13,890 nucleotides of DNA, taken from NCBI GenBank assembly GCA_023402505.1, contig JAEYGD010000341.1, positions 1 to 13,890 of the forward strand. Reading direction: 5' to 3'. How positions within the stretch are numbered: position 1 is the first letter of the stretch; every line of letters begins with the position of its first letter. Made by a program: the position numbers and the translations under genes. Positions 1 to 6,446 of this stretch are shown here, one piece after another. The notes under the pieces are model-generated. The model was not told the DNA's origin, did not search any database, and was given only the letters and a program-made list of their open reading frames with translations. This DNA comes from Actinomycetes bacterium (GTDB lineage Bacteria; Actinomycetota; Actinomycetes; Mycobacteriales; Micromonosporaceae).

Positions 1-126
1 CTCCGGGGCGCCGCGCGGCGCGAGACCCTGCCCGGCCTGGCCGGCGTGCCCGTCCTGGCCTCGGCGCTCGGGGCGGACGCCCCACTGCTCGGCGCCGCCT
101 CGCTCGCCTGGCGGGTCTCGTCGTGA
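1..126 (+). CDS. ROK-family sugar kinase, C-terminal end (partial)
   Basis: This is the last 41 codons of a gene entering from the left edge and ending in TGA at 124-126. The visible peptide ends with the pattern PVLASALGADAPLLGAASLA, which is typical of the C-terminus of ROK-family sugar kinases and repressors (a conserved small-residue helix after a D-x-x-LLGAA motif). The stop codon overlaps the GTG start of nanE (GTGA at 123-126), so the two are probably translationally coupled. Placed before nanE, the likely role is N-acetylmannosamine kinase, which makes the ManNAc-6-phosphate that NanE uses. That role is inferred from context. The kinase catalytic residues lie outside the window, and a ROK glucokinase or repressor cannot be excluded from this fragment. 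Confidence 0.7.
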   Translation, partial: LRGAARRETLPGLAGVPVLASALGADAPLLGAASLAWRVSS

Positions 127-821
127 ACCGGCTGGTCGAGCAGCTGCGCCAGCGCCTGGTGGTCTCGTGCCAGGCGTACCCCGGTGAACCGATGCGTGAC
201 CCGGACACGATGCGCCGGGTCGCCCTCGCCGTCGCCCGAGGTGGCGCCGCCGGCATCCGCGCACAGGGGCTGGCGGACATCACCGCCATCCGCGACGCCG
301 TCGACCTCCCGCTGATCGGGCTCTGGAAGGACGGTGACGGCGACGTCTTCATCACGCCGACCCTCGACCACGCGCTGGCCGTCGCCCGCGCCGGAGCGCA
401 CGTCGTCGCACTCGACGCCACCTCCCGGCCGAGGCCCGACGGCCGGAGCCTCGGCGAGATCGTCGCGGCCGTGCACGAGCAGACCGGCGCGCTGGTGATG
501 GCGGACTGCTCCACCCTGGAGGAGGGGGTGGCGGCTGCCGCGGCCGGCGCCGACCTGGTCGGCACCACCCTGGCCGGCTACACGCCGTACACCAGCAAAC
601 AGCCCGGCCCGGACCTGGCGCTGGTCGCCCGGCTCGCCGAGGCGGTCGACGTGCCGGTGGTCGCGGAGGGCCGGATCCACACTCCGGAGCAGGCGGCGCA
701 GGCGCTGCGCGCCGGTGCGTGGACGGTGGTGGTGGGCACCGCGATCACCCACCCCACCACCATCACCGGGTGGTTCGCGTCCGCCGTGGAGGAGGCAGCG
801 TCGTGCCATCGGGCGATCTGA
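123..821 (+). CDS. nanE: N-acylglucosamine-6-phosphate 2-epimerase (NanE)
   Basis: The 232-residue protein converts N-acetylmannosamine-6-phosphate to N-acetylglucosamine-6-phosphate, a cytoplasmic step of sialic acid and ManNAc catabolism. It is a single TIM-barrel domain of the usual family length. Visible family signatures are VVSCQAYPGEPMRDP at residues 13-27, GLWKDGDGDVFITP around residues 66-79 with the candidate catalytic Lys69, MADCST at 126-131, and a phosphate-binding end with AEGRIHTPEQA (candidate Glu182) followed by VVVGTAITHP. The catalytic Lys/Glu pair is known for bacterial NanE, and the assignment to these residues is by motif. The GTG start overlaps the stop of the upstream ROK gene, and the 3' end overlaps the following esterase by 19 bp, so all three are one tight operon. 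The Shine-Dalgarno is weak, consistent with coupling. Confidence 0.95.
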   Translation: MNRLVEQLRQRLVVSCQAYPGEPMRDPDTMRRVALAVARGGAAGIRAQGLADITAIRDAVDLPLIGLWKDGDGDVFITPTLDHALAVARAGAHVVALDATSRPRPDGRSLGEIVAAVHEQTGALVMADCSTLEEGVAAAAAGADLVGTTLAGYTPYTSKQPGPDLALVARLAEAVDVPVVAEGRIHTPEQAAQALRAGAWTVVVGTAITHPTTITGWFASAVEEAASCHRAI

Positions 822-1777
822 GCCTCGCCGACTGCTGGTCGTACCGGCCCGACCTGTCGGTGCCGGCGGACCTGGACGCCTTCTGGGAGCGGACGCTGGC
901 CGCCGACGAACCCGGCCCGGCGGCGTACGAGCCGGTCGACACGGGCCTGACCCAGATCCGGACCTTCTCCGTCACCGTCCCCGGGTACGGCGGTGAGCCC
1001 GTGCACGGCTGGCTGCACCTGCCCGCGCACCGCGGCGGGCCGCTGCCCTGTGTGGTCGAGTACCTGGGGTACGGCCGCGGCCGGGGCCTGCCCCACGAGA
1101 AGCTGTTCTGGGCCGCGGCGGGCTTCGCTCATTTGATCATGGACAGTCGCGGCCAGGGCTGGAGCGCCGCGTCCGGCCGCACCGCCGACCCGCACCCGTA
1201 CCCGGCCGGCACCGTTCCGGGTTTCCTCACCCGCGGGATCGCCGACCCGGAGTCGTTCTACTACCGGCGGCTGATCACCGACGCGGTGCGGTTCGCCGGT
1301 GCCGCCCGGCAGCACCCCGCGGTCGACCCCGAACGCGTCGCGGTGACCGGCGTCAGCCAGGGCGGCGGCCTGGCGCTGGCGGTCGCCGCGCTGTTCCCGG
1401 GCGCGGCGGCGGTCATGCCGGACGTGCCGTTCCTGTGCGACATCCGGCGCGGCGTGCGGATCGCCGGTCGCGGCCCGTACGGCGAGGTGACCGAGTACCT
1501 CAAGCTGCACCGGGACCGGAGCGAACAGGTGTTCCGCACACTGTCGTACGTCGACGCCGCGGTGCTCGCCCCGCACGCGACCGCGCCCGCGCTGTTCTCC
1601 GTCGCGATGCTGGACGAGGTCTGCCCGCCCTCGACCTGCTTCGCCGCCTACCACCGCTACGGCGGCGCCAAGGAGCTGCGGGTCTACGAGTTCAACGACC
1701 ACGAGGGTGGGGAGGCCGAGCACCAGCTCGAACAGCTCGCCTGGCTGCACCGGTTGTTCGGCCCGGCACCCGGTTGA
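803..1777 (+). CDS. AXE1-family carbohydrate acetylesterase (acetylxylan esterase / cephalosporin-C deacetylase type)
   Basis: The 324-residue alpha/beta hydrolase is the usual length for the AXE1 family, which removes acetyl groups from sugars and cephalosporins. The triad is clear: Ser185 in GVSQGGG, Asp271 in MLDEVCPPST and His300 in NDHEGG. The family's DSRGQG motif is at residues 114-119. These positions nearly match the Bacillus subtilis cephalosporin-C deacetylase triad as I remember it. No signal peptide is seen, so the enzyme is probably cytoplasmic. The GTG at 803 is chosen because GGAGGAGG at 788-795 precedes it by 7 nt; the frame is open further upstream, but that part is unlike the family and overlaps nanE. 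Its place directly after nanE suggests it deacetylates an imported O-acetylated amino sugar or sialic acid, which is an inference. Confidence 0.9.
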   Translation: MPSGDLSLADCWSYRPDLSVPADLDAFWERTLAADEPGPAAYEPVDTGLTQIRTFSVTVPGYGGEPVHGWLHLPAHRGGPLPCVVEYLGYGRGRGLPHEKLFWAAAGFAHLIMDSRGQGWSAASGRTADPHPYPAGTVPGFLTRGIADPESFYYRRLITDAVRFAGAARQHPAVDPERVAVTGVSQGGGLALAVAALFPGAAAVMPDVPFLCDIRRGVRIAGRGPYGEVTEYLKLHRDRSEQVFRTLSYVDAAVLAPHATAPALFSVAMLDEVCPPSTCFAAYHRYGGAKELRVYEFNDHEGGEAEHQLEQLAWLHRLFGPAPG

Positions 1778-1787
1778 CCGGCGGTGG

Positions 1788-2582
1788 TCACGTCACGCCG
1801 AGGCCGGTGCAGTACGCGATCGACGCGTCGTCCGCCGGCACCGCGTGACGCGCCTCCGCCTCCCGGACCCGGCGGACGACCTCGGCCGGCCCGCCGGACG
1901 CCAGGACGGCCAGCAGCCCGGGCCAGTCGATGAGCCCGAACCGGTCCACTGCCCGGCTGGCTCCGTTGCTGAGCAGGACGGCACCGGCCAGCCCGGCGGC
2001 CGGGCAACTGCCGGTGACCGCCTCGTCCGCCGCGCGCGGGTCGTCCTTGGCCAGCCAGAAGCCGCCCGGCTGGTTCCGTCTGGCGCGCAGCTCCCGCAGC
2101 AGCCGGTGGTGCTCGGCGCCGCCCTCGTCGGTGGCCTCGATGGCCGACTGGTACGACCGGCTGACGACCACCTCGCGGGGGTCGGTCACGACGAGCGGCG
2201 TGCCGTCGGTCCGGTCGAGTACGACGAACGAGTCACCGAGCACCAGGTGCTCGACGAGGCCGCCGCGACGACGCAGCACGGCGACCGTCGCCGACGGGCT
2301 GATCGGGTTGGCGACGTCGCAGGTGTCCCGGTGACCGGCCGTCACCTGGTCGATGGCCTCGGCGAGCAGCGCCGCGAGGCCGCGGTCCGGGGCGAGGGAC
2401 AGGAGCCCGAGGAGGGTGCCGCCGAGGCGGGTCGCGTACCAGGCCACGCCGTGGCGGCAGATCGACTCGGTGCCGGGGATGCCGGCGCCGTCGACCAGCA
2501 CCGCGGCCGTCGGCACGGCTCCGGTGAAGTCCTCGTTCACCCGGCCGGCCCGCGCCGCGACGCTCGCCATCGTCACCCGCAT
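1788..2582 (-). CDS. PP2C-like protein phosphatase domain protein
   Basis: The 264-residue protein resembles the actinobacterial proteins annotated as protein phosphatase 2C domain. It has R-x-x-NED at residues 13-18, VDGAG at 30-34, LGDS at 115-118, LLSNGASRAVDRFG at 203-216 and a C-terminal DDASI at 251-255. Asp18, Asp31 and Asp251/252 are candidate metal ligands. The position normally held by the Asp of the (S/T)DG motif is Asn207, so catalytic activity could be altered. No signal peptide or membrane segment is seen. The ATG at 2582 has GGAGGG upstream at 2594-2599 with a long 11-nt spacing; a second Met at codon 5 has no Shine-Dalgarno. The gene runs convergently to the esterase (10-bp gap) and divergently from the decarboxylase. 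Its substrate is unknown. Confidence 0.75.
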   Translation of the reverse strand: MRVTMASVAARAGRVNEDFTGAVPTAAVLVDGAGIPGTESICRHGVAWYATRLGGTLLGLLSLAPDRGLAALLAEAIDQVTAGHRDTCDVANPISPSATVAVLRRRGGLVEHLVLGDSFVVLDRTDGTPLVVTDPREVVVSRSYQSAIEATDEGGAEHHRLLRELRARRNQPGGFWLAKDDPRAADEAVTGSCPAAGLAGAVLLSNGASRAVDRFGLIDWPGLLAVLASGGPAEVVRRVREAEARHAVPADDASIAYCTGLGVT

Positions 2583-2593
2583 GCCCGGTCCGT

Positions 2594-2621
2594 CCCTCCG
2601 ACGATCGACGCCCCGACGCTA
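2594..2621 (-). promoter_or_regulatory. Putative promoter -10 and Shine-Dalgarno of the PP2C-like gene
   Basis: Read on the minus strand, GCTAGCGT contains a TANNNT -10 box (TAGCGT, 2621-2616), which would start transcription near 2609. GGAGGG follows at 2599-2594, before the ATG at 2582. No convincing -35 box is visible. The same eight bases, GCTAGCGT, occur at 6323-6330 ahead of the secreted-protein gene. Confidence 0.45.
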
Positions 2622-2661
2622 GCAACCGCCGGCCGCGCGGAGCACCGGTCATGATCCGAAC

Positions 2662-2667
2662 TATCCT
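2662..2667 (+). promoter_or_regulatory. Putative -10 box (TATCCT) for a leaderless decarboxylase mRNA
   Basis: TATCCT at 2662-2667 is followed by exactly 7 nt and then ATG at 2675. In actinobacteria a TANNNT box about 7 nt before a start codon is typical of leaderless transcripts that begin at the A of ATG. No good -35 box is seen 17-18 bp upstream. The competing start at 2651 has GGAG at 2639-2642 with 8-nt spacing, so this reading is probable and not proven. Confidence 0.5.
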
Positions 2668-2674
2668 GCGGTCC

Positions 2675-4189
2675 ATGACGTCGTTCGCACCCGACGGGAG
2701 TGGAGCCGGCTCCGCCCTGGACCTGTCCGCGGAGCAGATTCGGGACATCGGGGTCCGGGCGGTCGAGTGGGTCGCCGCGTACGCCGACTCGATCCGGGAC
2801 CTGCCCGTCGCCCCGCACACCTCGGCCGCCGAGTTGCGGCGGTTGCTCGCCGAGCCGCTGCCGGTGGAGGGCCGCGACTTCGCCGACCTGCTCGCCGTCT
2901 TCCGGGACGTGATCGTGCCGAACACCCGGCACAACGGGCACCCCCGCTTCTTCGGGTACGTCTCGGCGCCGGGCACGCCGGTCGCCGCGGTGGCCGACCT
3001 CCTGGCCTCGGCGCTGAACCCCAACCTGACCGCGTGGCGCTCGGCACCGGCCCCGGTCGAGCTGGAGCACCTCGTGATCGACTGGATCAAGGAGGCTCTG
3101 GGCTGCGCCCCGGACGCCGGTGGCCTGCTGATGAGCGGCGGCTCGATGGCGAACCTCACCGCGCTCGCCGCCGCCCGGCACCGCCACTGCGGCGACGCCG
3201 TCGCCGACCGGGGCGCGTCCGCCCATCCGGCGCCGCTGCGGGTCTACGCCTCCACCGAGACGCACCACTCGATCCACAAGGCGGCGGCGCTGCTCGGTGT
3301 CGGGCGGGCGAACGTCCGTGCCGTACCGGTGGACGCGCGTTTCCGGATGCGGGTGGACGCCTTGGTCCGGGCCGTCGAGGAGGACCTGGCCGCCGGAGCG
3401 GAGCCGTTCTGTGTGGTCGCGAACGCCGGCACGGTCGTCACCGGCGCGGTCGACCCGCTCGCCGAGATCGCGGCGATCGCCCGGCGGTACGGGCTGTGGC
3501 TGCACGTCGACGCCTGCTACGGCGGGTTCGCCCGGCTCGCCCCCTCGGCCCGCCCGCTCTTCGACGGGCTGGCGGAGGCCGACTCGATCGCCCTCGACCC
3601 GCACAAGTGGCTGTACCTGCCGGCGGACTGCGGCTGTCTCATCTACCGCGACCCGGCGGCGGTGCGGCCCGCCTTCAGCCTCGACGCCGACTACACCCGG
3701 GTCGTGCAGACCGAGCCGGCCGAGGCCTTCGCCTTCTGGGACCACGGTCCGGACCTGACCCGGCGGTTCCGGGCGCTGAAGGTCTGGATGGGGTTGGCGC
3801 ACGCCGGTTCCCGCGCTGTCGGCGACGCCATCGAGGGCAACCTCGACTGCGCCCGCCACCTGGCCGACCTCGTGGACGCCAGCGAGGACTTCGAGCTGCT
3901 CGCCCCGGTCGAACTGTCCATCTTCTGCTTCCGCTACCTGCCCCCGGAGGCGCGGTCCGGCGCGCGGTCGCCGGCCGACGAGGCGGCCCTCGACCGGCTC
4001 AACGAGCGCATCATGGTCGCGGTGCAGCGGGCCGGCGACTCGTACCTGTCGAACGCGACCGTCGACGGCCGCTTCGCGCTGCGTGGCTGCGTGCTCAACT
4101 ACCGCACCACGCGCCGGGACATGGAGATCCTGCTCGACGACGTGCGCGCCGCCGCCGGGCAGGTCGCCCGGGAGACGCCCGCGGCTTGA
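2675..4189 (+). CDS. PLP-dependent group II amino acid decarboxylase (aromatic-L-amino-acid decarboxylase-like)
   Basis: The 504-residue cytoplasmic enzyme uses pyridoxal phosphate to decarboxylate an amino acid, and the aromatic type is most likely. Family features in order are FFGYVSAPGTP (about 92-102), GGLLMSGGSMANL (about 149-161, cofactor phosphate loop), STETHHS (about 193-199, with a His that would stack on the PLP ring), NAGTVVTGAVDPL (about 250-262), LHVDACYGGF (about 276-285, Asp279 pairing with the PLP nitrogen) and DPHKW (Lys311, Schiff base). RFRALKVWMGL, also characteristic of this family, follows. Start choice: ATG 2675 fits a leaderless mRNA, while ATG 2651 would add eight residues and has a GGAG ribosome site. 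The substrate cannot be read from sequence. The gene appears monocistronic and ends convergently with the anti-sigma gene. Confidence 0.88.
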   Translation: MTSFAPDGSGAGSALDLSAEQIRDIGVRAVEWVAAYADSIRDLPVAPHTSAAELRRLLAEPLPVEGRDFADLLAVFRDVIVPNTRHNGHPRFFGYVSAPGTPVAAVADLLASALNPNLTAWRSAPAPVELEHLVIDWIKEALGCAPDAGGLLMSGGSMANLTALAAARHRHCGDAVADRGASAHPAPLRVYASTETHHSIHKAAALLGVGRANVRAVPVDARFRMRVDALVRAVEEDLAAGAEPFCVVANAGTVVTGAVDPLAEIAAIARRYGLWLHVDACYGGFARLAPSARPLFDGLAEADSIALDPHKWLYLPADCGCLIYRDPAAVRPAFSLDADYTRVVQTEPAEAFAFWDHGPDLTRRFRALKVWMGLAHAGSRAVGDAIEGNLDCARHLADLVDASEDFELLAPVELSIFCFRYLPPEARSGARSPADEAALDRLNERIMVAVQRAGDSYLSNATVDGRFALRGCVLNYRTTRRDMEILLDDVRAAAGQVARETPAA

Positions 4190-4210
4190 CCCCCGGGCCC
4201 GTCGCCACGT

Positions 4211-4237
4211 GGCCGGACCTGCGTGCCGGGTCCGGTC
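4211..4237. terminator. Hairpin between convergent genes, possible bidirectional terminator
   Basis: CCGGACC at 4213-4219 pairs perfectly with GGTCCGG at 4229-4235 across a 9-nt loop. The stem extends outward by a G-T wobble (4212/4236) and a G-C pair (4211/4237). It fills most of the 48-bp gap between the decarboxylase stop (4189) and the anti-sigma stop (4240). There is no T-tract, so termination would rely on the stem alone. Confidence 0.4.
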
Positions 4238-4990
4238 TCAGGCGGCCGTGCGGTCCCGGTGCCGGGCCGACCCCGGGTACGGCGGGGGCAGCAGCCGCAG
4301 GCCCGGTGCCGGCGGCTCGTCCTCGGCGGGGATGCGCCAGCGGGGCTCGTCGACGCGGTCCCGGGTGGACGGGCCGCCGGGACGCAGACCCGGCCGGGAC
4401 ATGGCGACCACGATCGCGTAGCCGGCGAGCAGGAACGCGTGACTGACCAGGCGGGCGGTGTCCACCCGGCCGGTGACCAGGTCGTTGACGGACAGCAGCA
4501 CCAGCGTGCCGACGAACGCGCTCAGCATCGGCACCAACCCCGTGGACGGGGTGCGACGGGTCGCCACGAACAGGAAACCGGCGCCCACGGCGACGTTCCA
4601 CGCCGCCGCCTCGTGCCACAGGTGCCCGGACGCCAGCGGGCCGCCGGCGTGGATGTGCGGGCCGGCCGCGCCGCGGCCGATCTGCACCAGACCGAGCACC
4701 ACCTGCAACGCCCCGATCAGCCCGAGCGCCGTCCGCAGGGTCAGCGCCACGCGCTCCCGCCGGGGCCGCCGCGCTCGCTCGGGCAGCGCGGCCAGGACCG
4801 CGTCGGTGAGGTCGCGGCCCGGCACGCTGACCGACAGCCGGGCCCGCCGGGTGACCGCCGCCGCGCGGTCGAACCACGCCCGGCACTCGCCGCAGCCGGC
4901 CAGGTGGGCCTCGGCCGCCGTACGCTCCGCGGCGGTCTCCTCCCCGTCCAACTGCGCCGACAGCACCTCACGCCACTGCTCACAACCCAT
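4238..4990 (-). CDS. Zinc-finger (zf-HC2) membrane anti-sigma factor
   Basis: The 250-residue protein starts with a ZAS/zf-HC2 anti-sigma domain: Cys3, then His29-x3-Cys33-x2-Cys36 (AHLAGCGEC). About four membrane segments follow, near residues 81-105, 130-145, 151-172 and 181-198, and a proline-rich tail near 200-250 that should be cytoplasmic. The first inter-helix loop is histidine-rich (His112, His114, His123, His126). It lies 70 bp downstream of the SigC-like sigma gene on the same strand, so it most likely binds and inhibits that sigma factor at the membrane. The ATG at 4990 is the only start that keeps the zinc motif. No Shine-Dalgarno is visible, so translation may depend on read-through from the sigma gene. 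The signal it senses is unknown. Confidence 0.82.
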   Translation of the reverse strand: MGCEQWREVLSAQLDGEETAAERTAAEAHLAGCGECRAWFDRAAAVTRRARLSVSVPGRDLTDAVLAALPERARRPRRERVALTLRTALGLIGALQVVLGLVQIGRGAAGPHIHAGGPLASGHLWHEAAAWNVAVGAGFLFVATRRTPSTGLVPMLSAFVGTLVLLSVNDLVTGRVDTARLVSHAFLLAGYAIVVAMSRPGLRPGGPSTRDRVDEPRWRIPAEDEPPAPGLRLLPPPYPGSARHRDRTAA

Positions 4991-5060
4991 ACACCGGTAG
5001 TCGGACGGGCGGCGGCGTTGGTTCCCGCGACCGGTGCGGAACTCGTCACGTCGGCGCAGG

Positions 5061-5621
5061 TCAGCCGGCGGCACCGCCCCGCGCGTGCAGACCGGGTCGG
5101 GCGTCGATGGCGGCGACCAGGTCCTCCCGGGCCCGCGCCACCCGGGACCTGATCGTCCCGACCGGGCAGCCGCACACCTGCGCCGCCTCGGCGTAGGACA
5201 GGCCGAGGACCTGGGTGGCGACGAACGCCTCCCGCCGGTCGGGCGGCAGTGCGGCGACCAGCCGTTCCAACGCGACCTGCCGGTCGAAGCCGCTGCGGTG
5301 GGTGTCGGCGACGTCGTACGAGTCGGACATCGGCACCGTGCGCGGGCGTGATGTCGCCGCCCGGACGTGGTCGACGGCGACCCGCCGGGCGATGCTGAGC
5401 AGCCAGGTCCGCGCCGAGGACCGGCCCGCGAACGACGGCAGTGACCGGGTCGCCCGCAGGTAGGTCTCCTGCGCCAGGTCGTCCGCCTCGGCGGGTGAGA
5501 CGAGCGCGCCGAGGAAACGGCGGACCTGGTCCTGTGTCGCCCGGACGAGGGAGGTGGCGGCAGCGCGGTCACCGCGGCCCGCGGCGAGCGCCCACGCGGT
5601 GACCTGCGCGTCGTCCGTCAC
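5061..5621 (-). CDS. sigC: ECF RNA polymerase sigma factor, SigC-like
   Basis: The 186-residue group IV sigma factor has region 2 at about residues 26-92, with DDLAQETYLRA and SSARTWLLSIARRVAVDHVR. Region 4 is at about 118-170, with LSYAEAAQVCGCPVGTIRSRVARARE as its helix-turn-helix. The wording of both regions is very close to Mycobacterium tuberculosis SigC as I remember it. The GTG at 5621 is supported by GGAGG on the minus strand with 8-nt spacing. The zf-HC2 gene follows as the likely cognate anti-sigma factor, an arrangement I do not recall for mycobacterial sigC. Two palindromic elements lie 28-65 nt upstream of the start and may be operators. The target promoters are not identifiable from this window. 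Confidence 0.9.
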   Translation of the reverse strand: MTDDAQVTAWALAAGRGDRAAATSLVRATQDQVRRFLGALVSPAEADDLAQETYLRATRSLPSFAGRSSARTWLLSIARRVAVDHVRAATSRPRTVPMSDSYDVADTHRSGFDRQVALERLVAALPPDRREAFVATQVLGLSYAEAAQVCGCPVGTIRSRVARAREDLVAAIDARPGLHARGGAAG

Positions 5622-5648
5622 CTCGGGTACCTCCGTGTCGTCCGCTGG

Positions 5649-5686
5649 CTACTACTTTTAGTACTGCCTACTACTTCCAGTAGTAG
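5649..5686 (-). promoter_or_regulatory. Two palindromic operator-like elements upstream of sigC
   Basis: On the plus strand, CTACTACT (5668-5675), spacer TCC and AGTAGTAG (5679-5686) form a perfect 8-bp inverted repeat. A second copy is CTACTACT (5649-5656), spacer TTT and AGTACT (5660-5665), with a degenerate right arm. The centres are 19 bp apart (5658 and 5677). The elements lie between the YjbR stop and the sigC GTG, in an AT-richer patch that stands out from its surroundings. A minus-strand TTGAAC at 5691-5686 could be a -35 box. They look like binding sites for a dimeric regulator, which is not evident nearby. Confidence 0.5.
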
Positions 5687-5698
5687 TTCAACCGTAGC

Positions 5699-6139
5699 CT
5701 ACGCTCCCGGCGCGGCCTCCGTACGCGCCGGGAGGGGGCTGCCGCTCGGCCCGGCCGGATCAGCCGGGTCGGTGCCGTCGTCGAGGTCGCCGGCCAGGGC
5801 GGCGGGCGCGCGCATCCGCCACGCGTCGGTGACCAGTTCGGTCAGGCGCTCGACGCCCACCCGCTCCAGCCGCAGCATGACCAGGGGCAGCCCGTCGTAC
5901 GCGGCAGTGGTGAAGAACAGCTCCGGCTCACCGAGGAGCAGCGCCTGCTTCTCCGCCTCGTCGCCGACGTACAGGACGGCGACGTCGGTCCGGACGCGTC
6001 GCGGCTTACCGGGCACCCGCTCCGGATAGGACCAGACGAAGCCCTTGTCGGCGACCCGGAAGTCGAAGCCCTCGCTGTCGATCTCGACCACGTGCGGCAG
6101 CGCCAGCGCCAGGCGGCGGACGTCGTCGGCGTCAGCCAT
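5699..6139 (-). CDS. MmcQ/YjbR family protein
   Basis: The 146-residue protein belongs to the MmcQ/YjbR (CyaY-like fold) family, often annotated as DNA-binding although no defined function is established. The family pattern runs through residues 1-112: LALALPHVVEIDSEGFDFRV, KGFVWSYPERV, DVAVLYVGDEAEKQALL, ELFFTTAAYDGLPLVMLRL and ELVTDAWRMRAP. Residues from about 117 to the end are rich in Asp, Pro, Gly and Ser, and look like a disordered tail. The ATG at 6139 is the only suitable start beside the conserved N-terminus; its ribosome site is poor. It is transcribed toward sigC with a 77-bp gap holding the palindromes, so the two may or may not be co-transcribed. Confidence 0.8.
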   Translation of the reverse strand: MADADDVRRLALALPHVVEIDSEGFDFRVADKGFVWSYPERVPGKPRRVRTDVAVLYVGDEAEKQALLLGEPELFFTTAAYDGLPLVMLRLERVGVERLTELVTDAWRMRAPAALAGDLDDGTDPADPAGPSGSPLPARTEAAPGA

Positions 6140-6176
6140 CCTGGGCCCGCCAGGACACCGTCCCTCGCATCCGCAC

Positions 6177-6182
6177 AGCCTA
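6177..6182 (-). promoter_or_regulatory. Putative -10 box of the YjbR-family gene
   Basis: TAGGCT on the minus strand (6182-6177) matches TANNNT and would give a leader of about 30 nt before the ATG at 6139. The -35 region is GC-rich and unconvincing. Confidence 0.3.
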
Positions 6183-6324
6183 ACCGTGGCCACCGCGCCC
6201 GCGGTCCCGGCAGGCGACGGCCGATGACCGTCGTCGTGCCGCCGGACCTGGCGAGGGCCGGACCGTCCGCACGCGACCATCCACAAGCGACGGACAAGGG
6301 GCTCCGGGATTCCGTTGGTTCTGC

Positions 6325-6330
6325 TAGCGT
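6325..6330 (+). promoter_or_regulatory. Putative -10 box (TAGCGT) of the secreted-protein gene
   Basis: TAGCGT lies inside GCTAGCGT, which is identical to the candidate -10 region of the PP2C-like gene. It would start an mRNA near 6337 with a leader of about 110 nt. No clear -35 box is seen. Confidence 0.4.
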
Positions 6331-6383
6331 CCATTGCCTGTCGGAGCCGGGCCGTGCGGCTCGACGGCGCCCGGCAGGCCGGT

Positions 6384-6406
6384 CCGGCCGGTCGACGCTC
6401 GGCCGG
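6384..6406 (+). other. GC-only hairpin in the leader of the secreted-protein gene
   Basis: CCGGCCG at 6384-6390 pairs perfectly with CGGCCGG at 6400-6406 over a 9-nt loop. It lies about 30 nt before the Shine-Dalgarno at 6437-6441. It could stabilise the mRNA or affect translation, but such stems arise easily at this GC content. Confidence 0.3.
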
Positions 6407-6446
6407 CATGAGCAGAGTCGATAGGGGCGTCGACGAGGAGGCGCAG

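Larger units (their letters stand above)
6140..6446. other. Divergent intergenic region (307 bp)
   Basis: This region separates the divergent YjbR-family and secreted-protein genes. It holds a candidate -10 for each direction (listed separately) and a GC-only hairpin. An in-frame ATG at 6408 would extend the secreted protein by 13 residues. I see no convincing small gene or RNA, and no known riboswitch. Confidence 0.6.

Noticed and set aside
2651..2674. Eight-residue N-terminal extension of the decarboxylase from ATG 2651
   Set aside because: It has a GGAG site, but the region contains the TATCCT box that fits a leaderless start at 2675. Kept as an alternative only.
2767..4446. 559-codon plus-strand frame overlapping the decarboxylase
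   Set aside because: The product is almost entirely Arg, Gly, Pro and Ala. The decarboxylase in another frame shows all family motifs, so this is a shadow.
6408..6446. Earlier start ATG 6408 for the secreted protein
   Set aside because: It would put charged residues before the signal peptide and lacks a ribosome site, while 6447 has GGAGG at 5-nt spacing.
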